A stretch of 33,481 bases of DNA from an uncultured Clostridia bacterium (GTDB taxonomy: Bacteria; Bacillota; Clostridia; Lachnospirales; Lachnospiraceae), in contig CAMHMG010000002.1 in NCBI GenBank assembly GCA_946186175.1, positions 1-33,481 on the forward strand, given 5' to 3'. The notes below the pieces were generated by a model. That model was not told the DNA's origin. It saw only the letters and a list, made by a program, of their open reading frames with translations, and did no database searches. Each line of letters opens with the position of its first letter. The stretch's first letter is position 1. A program made the position numbers and the translations under genes. Positions 1-8,860 of the stretch are shown here, in pieces.

Positions 1-50
1 GTAAAAATAATAGTTATATTTTATATTGGCAAAAACAAGGAGTACTAACT

Positions 51-779
51 ATGCATTACCATTTATTAACCAATCCCGGAGAAAGGGGTCATAATGAGGA
101 TTATGTCGGAACGGCTCTGAGAGATAATCACGTACTGTTTATACTTGCAGATGGACTTGGTGGTCATGGCAAGGGTGAAGTAGCCTCAAAGACGGTGGTG
201 GAAGCGGTAATTGAATATTATGAGCATGCTGAGAAACTTCCTGAATTGTCTGACTGTATTGAATATGCACAGAGTATTCTTCTGGAAAAACAGATTCGAG
301 AAAGCATGACATATGGTATGAAAACAACTCTTGTGATTGCTGAAGTTGCGGAAGACAGAGCAAGATGGGCACATGTGGGTGATTCCAGAGCCTATCTGTT
401 CTTTAAAGGTAAGATGATCAAGAGAACTTTAGATCACAGTGTGCCACAGATGTTGGTGGCTACGGGACAAATTAAGGAAAAAGAAATTCGCTTTCATGAA
501 GACAGAAATCGTCTTTTAAAAGTTATGGGAGTTGAGTGGGACAGACCGATGTATGAAGTCGGTGAATGGTTTGAGATAAGCGATAATGATGTGTTTCTCT
601 TGTGCAGTGACGGCTTTTGGGAATGGATAGATGAAAATCATATGGAAAAATGTTATAAAAAGGCCGGTAATTTGGCCGGATGGCTGGGCTTGATGGAGCG
701 GGAGATTTGTGTGAACGGCAAAGGAAAAAACATGGATAATTATTCTGCAATTGTAGTTGATTTTTCTGATGCAATATAG
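51..779 (+). CDS. PP2C-family Ser/Thr protein phosphatase
   Basis: Motifs NEDYVG, LADGLGGHGKGE, VGDSRAYLF, LLCSDGFWEW, MDNYSAIVV; AAGGAG ribosome-binding site just upstream of ATG 51. Confidence 0.93.
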   Translation: MHYHLLTNPGERGHNEDYVGTALRDNHVLFILADGLGGHGKGEVASKTVVEAVIEYYEHAEKLPELSDCIEYAQSILLEKQIRESMTYGMKTTLVIAEVAEDRARWAHVGDSRAYLFFKGKMIKRTLDHSVPQMLVATGQIKEKEIRFHEDRNRLLKVMGVEWDRPMYEVGEWFEISDNDVFLLCSDGFWEWIDENHMEKCYKKAGNLAGWLGLMEREICVNGKGKNMDNYSAIVVDFSDAI

Positions 780-790
780 AGGTATACAAC

Positions 791-1486
791 ATGATCAGAA
801 TTGGTATATGTGAAGATGATAGTAAACAGAGGCAAAATATAAGGGAACATGTGGAAAGAGCTTTGTTCAAAAGGACAGAATACATGATTTCTGAGTATTC
901 TTCGGGTAAACAGGTTGTTGACGCTATAGAAAAGGATGATTTTCCGGTAGATCTGCTGTTGCTTGATATTAATATGAATGAGGTAGATGGGCTTATCACT
1001 GCTGATTATATCAGAAAGCATGAGACAGATGTTGATATTATTTTTGTAACAGTGTCAGGAGAACATGTATATGAGGGATACTTATACAAAGCATACAATT
1101 ATTTGTTAAAGAATGACATTGAGAGAAGACTTGAGGTAGAGCTTAACAGATATTTAGATGAGATTGAGCGTGTATCTGTTTGTATGGAGGTAACGATCAA
1201 TGGAACAAAGGTAAAGATTCCGATCAGCAAGATATATTATCTTGAAAGTAATGCACGTAAGGTTATTGCACATGTTAACGGAGAGGATATAGAGTTTTAC
1301 AGTAAACTCGATGATCTGGAAACGATGTTATCTGCAGCAGGTTTTTTCCGGGTGCATCAAAGTTATCTGGTTAACGGTCAATATGTGAACTCCATGAGCA
1401 GAGACAAGATAGTTGTTAATAATGAATTTTTACCTATAAGCAGAAAATATTATGAGCGGATGAAGAGCGAAGGAAAATTTTCTTAA
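791..1486 (+). CDS. LytTR-family response regulator (receiver + LytTR DNA-binding domain)
   Basis: N-term receiver (IGICEDD, LLLLDINMNEVDG phospho-acceptor); C-term LytTR signature (ISKIYYLESNARKVIAHV...FFRVHQSYLVNGQYV...LPISRKYY). Confidence 0.92.
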   Translation: MIRIGICEDDSKQRQNIREHVERALFKRTEYMISEYSSGKQVVDAIEKDDFPVDLLLLDINMNEVDGLITADYIRKHETDVDIIFVTVSGEHVYEGYLYKAYNYLLKNDIERRLEVELNRYLDEIERVSVCMEVTINGTKVKIPISKIYYLESNARKVIAHVNGEDIEFYSKLDDLETMLSAAGFFRVHQSYLVNGQYVNSMSRDKIVVNNEFLPISRKYYERMKSEGKFS

Positions 1487-1533
1487 AATGTGGACTTTGT
1501 TTAATTATTATATATTTTGGAGGGAAAATAATA

Positions 1534-1917
1534 ATGGATGAATCCGGTATCAGGCTGACAAGAAGTCTTGCAATCAACATATATGAGAACAAACCTGTGG
1601 CCCGCATGATAGGAGCGCTCATTTGTATATCAGGTGATTATATTGGCGGGATATTCCGTATTAATTCCGACAAGAAGATTTATTTTGGAAGAAATTACAA
1701 AGAAGTGGACTTTTATTTCAGGGATGAAACAATAAGCGGTAATCATTGCTGGATTGAGTACCAGGGTGAAAATGAAAGATATGTGTTATATGACACATCA
1801 TTAAACGGAGTTTTTGTTAATGGCAGAGAAAGAATTCCCAAGAATGTTGAAACTATTTTAAAAAAAGGTGACGAGATAAGGTTGGCGAGTACAGGAAATA
1901 TATTTAAAATGGGATAG
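1534..1917 (+). CDS. Small FHA-domain protein
   Basis: FHA core: FGRNYKEVDFYFRDETISGNHCWIEY...DTSLNGVFVNG. Confidence 0.88.
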   Translation: MDESGIRLTRSLAINIYENKPVARMIGALICISGDYIGGIFRINSDKKIYFGRNYKEVDFYFRDETISGNHCWIEYQGENERYVLYDTSLNGVFVNGRERIPKNVETILKKGDEIRLASTGNIFKMG

Positions 1918-1988
1918 GCAGGTTTGGATTGTATCTATGAAGTATGGCTGGATAGATACGAAGATCGTACGATTAGGAGGAACACGGG

Positions 1989-2573
1989 ATGTTCTGGTTG
2001 GGGAAAAAGAGGGAGAAAAAAAGACTTGAGATGGAGCAAAAGCTTCGTCTTGAACGCGAAGAAGCCAAACGTCGCAATGAAGAAGAACAGAGAAGACGCG
2101 AAGAAGAACAAAGAAAGTTCCTGGAAGAACAAAAAAGAAGTATAGAGACCAGAAAGGAACAGGAAAGATTATATAAACAACAGAGTACGTCTAATTTCAG
2201 CATTGTGGATAGGGATGATGAAACTGTTACTCTTACGGATTACTCGCTTTTTCATTGCAACATTGCTGTGTTGACCGGAGAATACAGGGGTGCAGAGATA
2301 CCGATTAGTGTTGATGAATTTGTTATGGTTGGGAGGGATCCCGCACGCGCGAATATAGTGCTTAATTCTGCCTGGATCAGTTCTCTTCATTGTCAGATAA
2401 GATACAGTGCGGATGACAGATGTTTTCAGGTTATTGATTTTTCAACATATGGTACATATATAAATGATCAAAAGCTGCAGAAGAACGTGGTGTGCAATTG
2501 CAGTCCCGGAAGTGTTGTAAGATTTGCGGATTCCGGAGACAGATTTCAATTAAAAGTAGAACGTTCATTGTAG
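1989..2573 (+). CDS. FHA-domain protein with long charged (E/R/K-rich) N-terminal helix
   Basis: AGGAGG RBS; N-term KKREKKRLEMEQKLRLEREEAKRRNEEEQRRREEEQRKFLEEQ; FHA core VGRDPARANIVLNSAWISSLHCQIRY...DFSTYGTYIN. Confidence 0.88.
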   Translation: MFWLGKKREKKRLEMEQKLRLEREEAKRRNEEEQRRREEEQRKFLEEQKRSIETRKEQERLYKQQSTSNFSIVDRDDETVTLTDYSLFHCNIAVLTGEYRGAEIPISVDEFVMVGRDPARANIVLNSAWISSLHCQIRYSADDRCFQVIDFSTYGTYINDQKLQKNVVCNCSPGSVVRFADSGDRFQLKVERSL

Positions 2574-2633
2574 ATTGGGGGAGAATGATTTATATGAACA
2601 ATAATGGTAATACATTTAAGGCGGTGTGATTGA

Positions 2634-3887
2634 ATGATTGATGCAATAGAAAAAGAGTTGCTGCTCAACATAGGTACTATGTTAAATAGCAGATATGAGA
2701 TTATTGAACACATTGCTTTTGGAGGATTTGGAGCAACATATAAGGTTGTCGACAGAAAAGATAATAGTATTCGTGTAATAAAGGAATTCTTTCCAAGAGA
2801 TATATCAACGAGAACACCGGATGGCAAGATCGTACCAATATCATCAGAAAAAAGAAATGCTTTTGAACATGTAAAAAAGCGTTTTGTTGAGGAGGCCGAG
2901 ACGCTTTATAAGCTTAATGGTCTGCCTCAGCAGGGAGTTAATCGAATTGTAAGGCTTACAGATTATTTCAGCGCCAATGAAACTAAGTATTATGTAATGG
3001 ACTTTATTGATGGCTGCAGCCTTCATGATGAATTCAAGAAATATAATCATGGAATTCCGTATCAAAAAGTGATCTCTTACCTGGGTGAAATTTGTGATGG
3101 AATGTATGAATTGCATTCGCAATACAAACTGTTCCATCGCGATATTAGTCCGGATAATATAATGATAAGGAAGGACAACCATGTTCAGCTTATTGATTTT
3201 GGTAATGCCCGCGCGCTTAGTGCTGAAAAGGGATATACAGTAGTTCTTAAAGTGGCGTATGCTCCACCGGAACAATATTCAACAAAGGGAATACAAGGTA
3301 CATTTACCGATATTTACTCTTTGGCGGCAACGGCGTATCATATGATTTCGGGTCAGAAAATCCCTGATGTTTCGGATCGGTCCAGCGGAGTAGAAATAAT
3401 ACCGCTTAATACAATTAAACCCGAGGTTCCTCAAAGAATAGTAGATGCAATTAATCACGCTTTAGAGTTTGAACCATATAAGCGTCCTCAGACCATGTTG
3501 CAGTTTAAGCAGGAACTCGGAATAGATGATTATGCCAATGTAGGCATAGTGATCAGTGGTGTCAGACCGTATATAAAGAATATAAGAGGCGATCTTTCAT
3601 TTAACAAGTTAAACATTCCTGTGAATACTGACATCACGATAGGCAGATCCAAAAAGGCTAATATATATGTTGGTTCTAACAGTTTTTTGGGAAGAATACA
3701 TTGTGCATTGCGCTATGACACTAATGAGGATGTATTTCTTCTTAGAGATTATTCGAAAAACGGAACGTATGTGGAAGGCTGGAATATCCCATATAATACC
3801 AATGTTAAGGTGAGGGAAGGAGCGCATATTATATTGGCTAATCGTGTGGTTGAATTTGAACTTGGAGTAAATCGTGGATATTTATAA
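2634..3887 (+). CDS. Hanks-type Ser/Thr kinase with C-terminal FHA domain (no zinc ribbon)
   Basis: Kinase motifs FGGFGATYK, RVIKEFFP, FHRDISPDNIM, LIDFGNA, YAPPEQY; FHA core IGRSKKANIYVGSNSFLGRIHCALRY...DYSKNGTYVEG. Confidence 0.93.
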   Translation: MIDAIEKELLLNIGTMLNSRYEIIEHIAFGGFGATYKVVDRKDNSIRVIKEFFPRDISTRTPDGKIVPISSEKRNAFEHVKKRFVEEAETLYKLNGLPQQGVNRIVRLTDYFSANETKYYVMDFIDGCSLHDEFKKYNHGIPYQKVISYLGEICDGMYELHSQYKLFHRDISPDNIMIRKDNHVQLIDFGNARALSAEKGYTVVLKVAYAPPEQYSTKGIQGTFTDIYSLAATAYHMISGQKIPDVSDRSSGVEIIPLNTIKPEVPQRIVDAINHALEFEPYKRPQTMLQFKQELGIDDYANVGIVISGVRPYIKNIRGDLSFNKLNIPVNTDITIGRSKKANIYVGSNSFLGRIHCALRYDTNEDVFLLRDYSKNGTYVEGWNIPYNTNVKVREGAHIILANRVVEFELGVNRGYL

Positions 3888-3919
3888 AAATCTAATATAT
3901 TGAAATGGAGGAGAGGTAA

Positions 3920-4570
3920 ATGAGCAAAGAGACGAAAAGATGTTCCAATGGCCATTTTTATGACGCAGAAAAATTTGCGGAGTGCCCTTTTTGTCAGCAG
4001 ATGGCAGGAGGACAGGGTTCAATGCGCACAACGGAATTCGTTGATGGTGATGATATATCTAAGACTGTGCCAAGCAGTGATATCGAACGCGAGAAAAAGG
4101 CAGGAGGGTTTTTCTCAGCTGCGGTAGGCAAATTTGGATTTAACAGGAAAAGGACAGATGAAACAGGAGATTTCCAGAAAACCGTTAGTTTTTATCCTGA
4201 GATGGAATCGAATAATATCGATCTGACAGTTGGAGCACTTCTATGTATTAATGGACCTGATTTTGGGGCGACTTATTTACTTAAAACCGGTAAAAACTTT
4301 ATTGGACGTGATTCGGCTATGGATGTCGTTATTGCAGGAGATCAAAAGGTTTCAAGATACAGGCATGCGATCGTGGTATATGAACCTAAGCAACGTATGT
4401 TTTTGGCGCAGCCCGGAGAGTCCAGTGAGTTGCTTTATGTTAATAATAAAGTAGTTTTAGAACCATTGCGCCTATATGAATATGATGAGTTAAGTGTAGG
4501 AAACACAAGTCTTTTGTTTGTTCCTATTTGTGGCAATCAGTTTTCATGGGATGAGTATCTGGGACGCTGA
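3920..4570 (+). CDS. FHA-domain protein with N-terminal Cys/His motif (C-x3-H-x9-C-x2-C)
   Basis: N-term RCSNGHFYDAEKFAECPFC; FHA-like core IGRDSAMDVVIAGDQKVSRYRHAIVVYEP. Paralogue of 9817-10650. Confidence 0.87.
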   Translation: MSKETKRCSNGHFYDAEKFAECPFCQQMAGGQGSMRTTEFVDGDDISKTVPSSDIEREKKAGGFFSAAVGKFGFNRKRTDETGDFQKTVSFYPEMESNNIDLTVGALLCINGPDFGATYLLKTGKNFIGRDSAMDVVIAGDQKVSRYRHAIVVYEPKQRMFLAQPGESSELLYVNNKVVLEPLRLYEYDELSVGNTSLLFVPICGNQFSWDEYLGR

Positions 4571-4632
4571 TTGTTATTATAGCTGCTTGTTTTTACAAGA
4601 AAGTTGCCAACTTTTACATTGTATGAAATTCT

Positions 4633-4686
4633 AAGCAAAAACCATGTATGATATTAATAATTTAATATCATTTATGGTTTTTGCTT
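4633..4686. terminator. Long inverted repeat, candidate transcription terminator
   Basis: AAGCAAAAACCAT-gtat-GATATTA-ataatt-TAATATC-attt-ATGGTTTTTGCTT: 13-bp perfect outer arms and 7-bp perfect inner arms, between the stop at 4570 and the promoter at 4700. AT-rich, so not a textbook GC-rich stem. Confidence 0.55.
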
Positions 4687-4699
4687 TTGATGCTTTTAG

Positions 4700-4728
4700 T
4701 TGAATATACTGCAATTATGTAGTATAAT
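4700..4728 (+). promoter_or_regulatory. Sigma-A-type promoter
   Basis: TTGAAT (4700-4705), 17-bp spacer, consensus TATAAT (4723-4728); about 58 nt upstream of the preferred start at 4787. Confidence 0.7.
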
Positions 4729-4786
4729 GGATTTTGGTTTGTTTTGTCTAATAATAGAAAATGATGTAGAATTTTGGAGATTAATA

Positions 4787-5512
4787 ATGAGTACTTATAG
4801 TATAACATATTCAAGTATTACCAATGAGGGAATGAGAAGTGTTAACGAAGATTATCTTGGTGTTATACAGACGCCTAAAGGAATGGCGTTTATTTTATGT
4901 GATGGTCTCGGAGGACACGGGAATGGAGATATAGCATCAAAGTTTGTTGTATCAAGAATGCAGGAAACCATGAAAAACGGCGCATCGATCGAAGACAGTA
5001 TTCTGGATGCTCAGAATGCACTTCTTGAATTGCAGATAAAAGAAAAAGCCGGAGATTCGATGAAGACAACTGTAACCTGTCTTACCATTGAAGATGACAA
5101 GGCCAGATTTGGTCATGTTGGGGATTCGAGAATTTATCAATTTGAGAAAAGCAAATATATTCAGAGAAGCCAGGATCACAGCGTTACGCAGATGCTGGCT
5201 AATCGTGGTGAAATAAAAGAAAAGCATATAAGGCACCACGAGGATAGAAGCCTTTTGTTAAGGGTAATGGGTACTGAGTGGGACAGACCCAAATATCAGA
5301 TAGTTGATAACATTAATATTACGAAAGATACAAGTTTTCTTCTTTGCAGTGATGGTTTCTGGGAGTTGATAGTCGAGAAGATGATGTGTAAGACACTTAA
5401 GAAGGCGAAGACTCCGGAAGAATGGCTGGCTTTAATGGAACAAATCGTCTTAAAGAACGGTAAGGGAACCGATATGGATAATTATTCCGCTATCGCTGTG
5501 TTTGTGAGATAG
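4787..5512 (+). CDS. PP2C-family Ser/Thr protein phosphatase (paralogue of 51-779)
   Basis: Motifs NEDYLG, LCDGLGGHGNGD, VGDSRIYQF, LLCSDGFWEL, MDNYSAIAV. ORF track opens at TTG 4700, which is inside the -35 box; ATG 4787 (MSTYSITYSS) has an upstream TTTTGGAGA RBS. Confidence 0.92.
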   Translation: MSTYSITYSSITNEGMRSVNEDYLGVIQTPKGMAFILCDGLGGHGNGDIASKFVVSRMQETMKNGASIEDSILDAQNALLELQIKEKAGDSMKTTVTCLTIEDDKARFGHVGDSRIYQFEKSKYIQRSQDHSVTQMLANRGEIKEKHIRHHEDRSLLLRVMGTEWDRPKYQIVDNINITKDTSFLLCSDGFWELIVEKMMCKTLKKAKTPEEWLALMEQIVLKNGKGTDMDNYSAIAVFVR

Positions 5513-5561
5513 GGATAACGATATGATAATAAAAAGTATTCGTATATTAGGAGGAGAAGAT

Positions 5562-7448
5562 ATGGGAAAGCGAATAGTTTCTGTAATAATGTTTATGATA
5601 TTAATGTTATCCGGCGTGTTCTATATTCAAGTGAGTGCCAAGACGGTTAATAAGTCACTTCTGGCAGAACAGGCAAAGGGAAAGGCGCCGAATGTCAAAG
5701 TGTATATGACAGGGGAGGATATGACTTCCGAATCGGCAGTCTCCGGTTCTGTTGAAGATATTGCATTGACGCAAAGCGGTGATATCAAAACATTTGATGA
5801 GACCGGTGAAAGTCTGCGCTATATCATCTTGTTTGACAATTCCGGTTCGATCAATAAGGTTCAGTTTGATGAGGCCAAGAATCAGCTTAAAAATCTTCGC
5901 CAAAATATGAAGAATAATGATGAAATGCTGTTGTATACGGTTGGTACAATTGATGTGTCAAGTGACAAGACGGATGTATTCGGAAGAACAGCATTGGCAT
6001 CAGAGACTGATAAGGTTGAGGATGATAACCTGCTGATTGATGACATTGAATATATCAGCTCACGAGATGGGAAGACTATATTATACAAATCAATTAATCA
6101 GGTCATTGAGGAGCAATCATCTCAGACGTCGATAGATAGTCTTCGAACAGTTATATTAATAATAACAGATGGAGAAGATGATTCTGATGATATCAACGGA
6201 AGAGATAATGATAAAGATACAACCTTGACAAATGTAATTAATTCTTCAATTCCGGTGTATGGAATTCTTCTCAATAATACAGCTAAAGTATCTAATGAGG
6301 AAAAGATCATATTCACAAAGAATCAGATACTCAATCCTGACAATGGACATGGATATTATTGTAATTGCAGTGATGACCCCACTGTGGAAAAGGTTGACGA
6401 GGGATTTGCGGATATAGATTCAATATTGCGAAAAGGGACATATGTCGTTAATCTTGTGACCGATAATAACAAGACCACAGTAGGAAAAAAAGAACTTAAC
6501 TTAACGGTCAATAACCAGTCTATCAATCCGGTTATTCTTGATTATTCCGATTATGAACAGGATAAGGATGCACCAACGATATCGGGGAATATTAAGAAGG
6601 AAAGCCGCAATTCAATAACATTTACACTTGATGATACCAATGGCGTGAATGATAAGGATGCTTCTGATGCCACACACTACAGCATCCAGATGAAAAGTGA
6701 AGGCAAAGATAAAGAAAAAGATAAAGATAAAGAAGGTAAAGTATGGACTATTGATCAGGTTAATGTTAACCGTAATGGAACAGCAGTGACGGTTACTCTT
6801 ACACTCAAGGAGGATGATCTATATAACGGTGATTATACTTTGACCATTGATGGTATCAAAGATGAGTCGCAAGATCAGAATGCCATGGTTAAAGTTAAAG
6901 GAGAATTTTCGGTTGATGACGGACTTGATGCAAAGTCAGAGGCACGAAAGGAGTTTATACAAAAATACTGGTGGATATTATTAATAGTATTAATTGTAAC
7001 GATAGGAATAATAATAATTATTATAGCCAAGAAAAAAGCAGTAAAGATTATTAATAAAGAAGTTGATTATGGGAAGATCAATCAGTCCGATTCTATGCTG
7101 GTACGACTTACCATAACAGACAGAACCGGAACTGTTAAGGATGTAGAATGGAATATAGAGGGGAGTCTTTTTGTGGGACGCTCTGATATTTGTAATATAT
7201 TCTTTGATGATGACAGATTGTCAAAACAACATTTTGTCTTAGAAGTGAATAAGACGGGATGTTACATTGAGGATCTTGAATCCACTAACGGAACATTTGT
7301 TAATGGAGTTAAGATGACTAACAGACGACTTCTTCTAGATGGAGATATTATCACGGCAGGAAGAGAAAAGATTGAGTTTCATGCACCGAAGAATGGCATT
7401 CCGCTTAGTGATGAGGATTCTACTATATTAGAGGATTATGATCAGTAG
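5562..7448 (+). CDS. Secreted/membrane vWA-domain protein with TM helix and C-terminal FHA domain
   Basis: ATG 5562 preceded by GGAGGAGAAG RBS (track start 5523); N-term hydrophobic signal; vWA MIDAS-type DNSGSI and IITDGEDDSDD; TM WWILLIVLIVTIGIIIIIIAKKK; FHA VGRSDICNIFFDDDRLSKQHFVLEV...DLESTNGTFVNG. Confidence 0.92.
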   Translation: MGKRIVSVIMFMILMLSGVFYIQVSAKTVNKSLLAEQAKGKAPNVKVYMTGEDMTSESAVSGSVEDIALTQSGDIKTFDETGESLRYIILFDNSGSINKVQFDEAKNQLKNLRQNMKNNDEMLLYTVGTIDVSSDKTDVFGRTALASETDKVEDDNLLIDDIEYISSRDGKTILYKSINQVIEEQSSQTSIDSLRTVILIITDGEDDSDDINGRDNDKDTTLTNVINSSIPVYGILLNNTAKVSNEEKIIFTKNQILNPDNGHGYYCNCSDDPTVEKVDEGFADIDSILRKGTYVVNLVTDNNKTTVGKKELNLTVNNQSINPVILDYSDYEQDKDAPTISGNIKKESRNSITFTLDDTNGVNDKDASDATHYSIQMKSEGKDKEKDKDKEGKVWTIDQVNVNRNGTAVTVTLTLKEDDLYNGDYTLTIDGIKDESQDQNAMVKVKGEFSVDDGLDAKSEARKEFIQKYWWILLIVLIVTIGIIIIIIAKKKAVKIINKEVDYGKINQSDSMLVRLTITDRTGTVKDVEWNIEGSLFVGRSDICNIFFDDDRLSKQHFVLEVNKTGCYIEDLESTNGTFVNGVKMTNRRLLLDGDIITAGREKIEFHAPKNGIPLSDEDSTILEDYDQ

Positions 7449-7488
7449 ATATTGTGTGTAAAGGATGGTTTGAGATGAGGGATGCAGC

Positions 7489-8859
7489 TTGAGCTTATGT
7501 CCGAATTGTTTTACAACTAAATATTCTTCGCAGGGATATTGTCCGATGTGTGGATTTAACAATGCGGCTGTTCGTGATCAAAGGGCGCTTCCCGTTGAAA
7601 ATGTTCTCAACAACAGATATATAGTAGGCCGGGTGCTTGGAATTGGCGGCTTTGGCATTACGTATATGTCATATGACATGCAGACCAGAGAAAGGGTTGC
7701 CGTAAAGGAATATTTTCCGTCAGAATGGGCAACGAGGTTTCAGGGGACAACCAGGATAGTGCCGAACAGTCAGGTACAGAAAGAATTCTATCAACATGGA
7801 AAGAAAGTATTTATCAGTGAAGCAAGGATCTTATCAAGATTGAAAGCTGTCAGGAATGTTGTTGATGTACGTACCATGTTTGAGGAAAACGGTACTGCGT
7901 ACATGGTCATGGATTATCTCGATGGTAATACATTGAATGGATTTTTGAAAACGCTGCCGAACAGAACGCTTCCATATAAAACAGTCAACCAGATAATTAT
8001 CCCTGTTGCAAATGCTTTGCAGCAGATACACATGCATAATTTTCTGCACAGAGATGTGAGCCCGGATAATATAATAATTACCAAAAAAGGAGATATATAT
8101 ATTATTGATTTTGGGGCTACAAGAACATATGCCATTAATTCTCCGAAAAGTATGTCTGTGGTTTTGAAACCCGGATTTGCTCCGATTGAGCAGTATTCAC
8201 GTTCCGGTAATCAGGGTCCGTGGACGGATGTATATGCTCTTGCTGCTACGTATTATTATCTTGTTGCCGGAAAGAAACCGCCGGAAGCTACTGACAGGAT
8301 TGCCGGAGTTGATGTCATTCCGCTTAAGACGATCGCACCTGATGTTCCTGATTATATCAGTAAATCAATAGAACGGGCGCTATCCATCAGTTGGAAAGAC
8401 AGACCGAGGAGCATGGAAGCATTTATGGCTGAGATGGGGCTGGGTAGTCTGACGCCGCCTCATGATCAGGGCAGTTCATGGAAAGATTATCCTTATGAAC
8501 AAAGGCCGCAGGAGAAAAAACCATGTGTACTTATGCAAGTGGGTCAACAGAGACAAAGATTTTATTTTGCACCGGATGGAACATTGTCAATAGGGCGTAG
8601 TGTGACACCGCAGATAGGATGCATAAGGATGCCTGCAGATGACAGGCAGGTGAGTGGTGTTCATTGTATATTAAAATATATAGAACAAAGTGACAAATTC
8701 AATATCAAAAATAATTCGGTCAACAAGACATATACGATCAAAGGAGTGCTGGTCAAAGATGATACGGGTTCAATGAGTACCGTTGAATTGTATAAAGGAG
8801 ACTGGTTCTATATTCAGACCAAAAGCAATAGATACATATTTTATCTGGAGGTGGAGTAG
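7489..8859 (+). CDS. Zinc-ribbon Ser/Thr kinase with C-terminal FHA-like domain
   Basis: Cys4 CPNC-x10-CPMC; GIGGFGITYMS, VAVKEYFP, LHRDVSPDNII, IIDFGAT, FAPIEQY; FHA-like IGRSVTPQIGCIRM...VSGVHCILKY. TTG start at 7489; nearby ATG frames close quickly. Confidence 0.9.
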   Translation: MSLCPNCFTTKYSSQGYCPMCGFNNAAVRDQRALPVENVLNNRYIVGRVLGIGGFGITYMSYDMQTRERVAVKEYFPSEWATRFQGTTRIVPNSQVQKEFYQHGKKVFISEARILSRLKAVRNVVDVRTMFEENGTAYMVMDYLDGNTLNGFLKTLPNRTLPYKTVNQIIIPVANALQQIHMHNFLHRDVSPDNIIITKKGDIYIIDFGATRTYAINSPKSMSVVLKPGFAPIEQYSRSGNQGPWTDVYALAATYYYLVAGKKPPEATDRIAGVDVIPLKTIAPDVPDYISKSIERALSISWKDRPRSMEAFMAEMGLGSLTPPHDQGSSWKDYPYEQRPQEKKPCVLMQVGQQRQRFYFAPDGTLSIGRSVTPQIGCIRMPADDRQVSGVHCILKYIEQSDKFNIKNNSVNKTYTIKGVLVKDDTGSMSTVELYKGDWFYIQTKSNRYIFYLEVE

Positions 8860-8860
8860 A

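Noticed and set aside
1924-2145. 73-aa + strand ORF MDCIYEVWLDRYEDR...
   Set aside because: Out-of-frame overlap with the well-supported FHA gene at 1989; low-complexity Lys-rich sequence results from the repetitive AGAA-rich codons.
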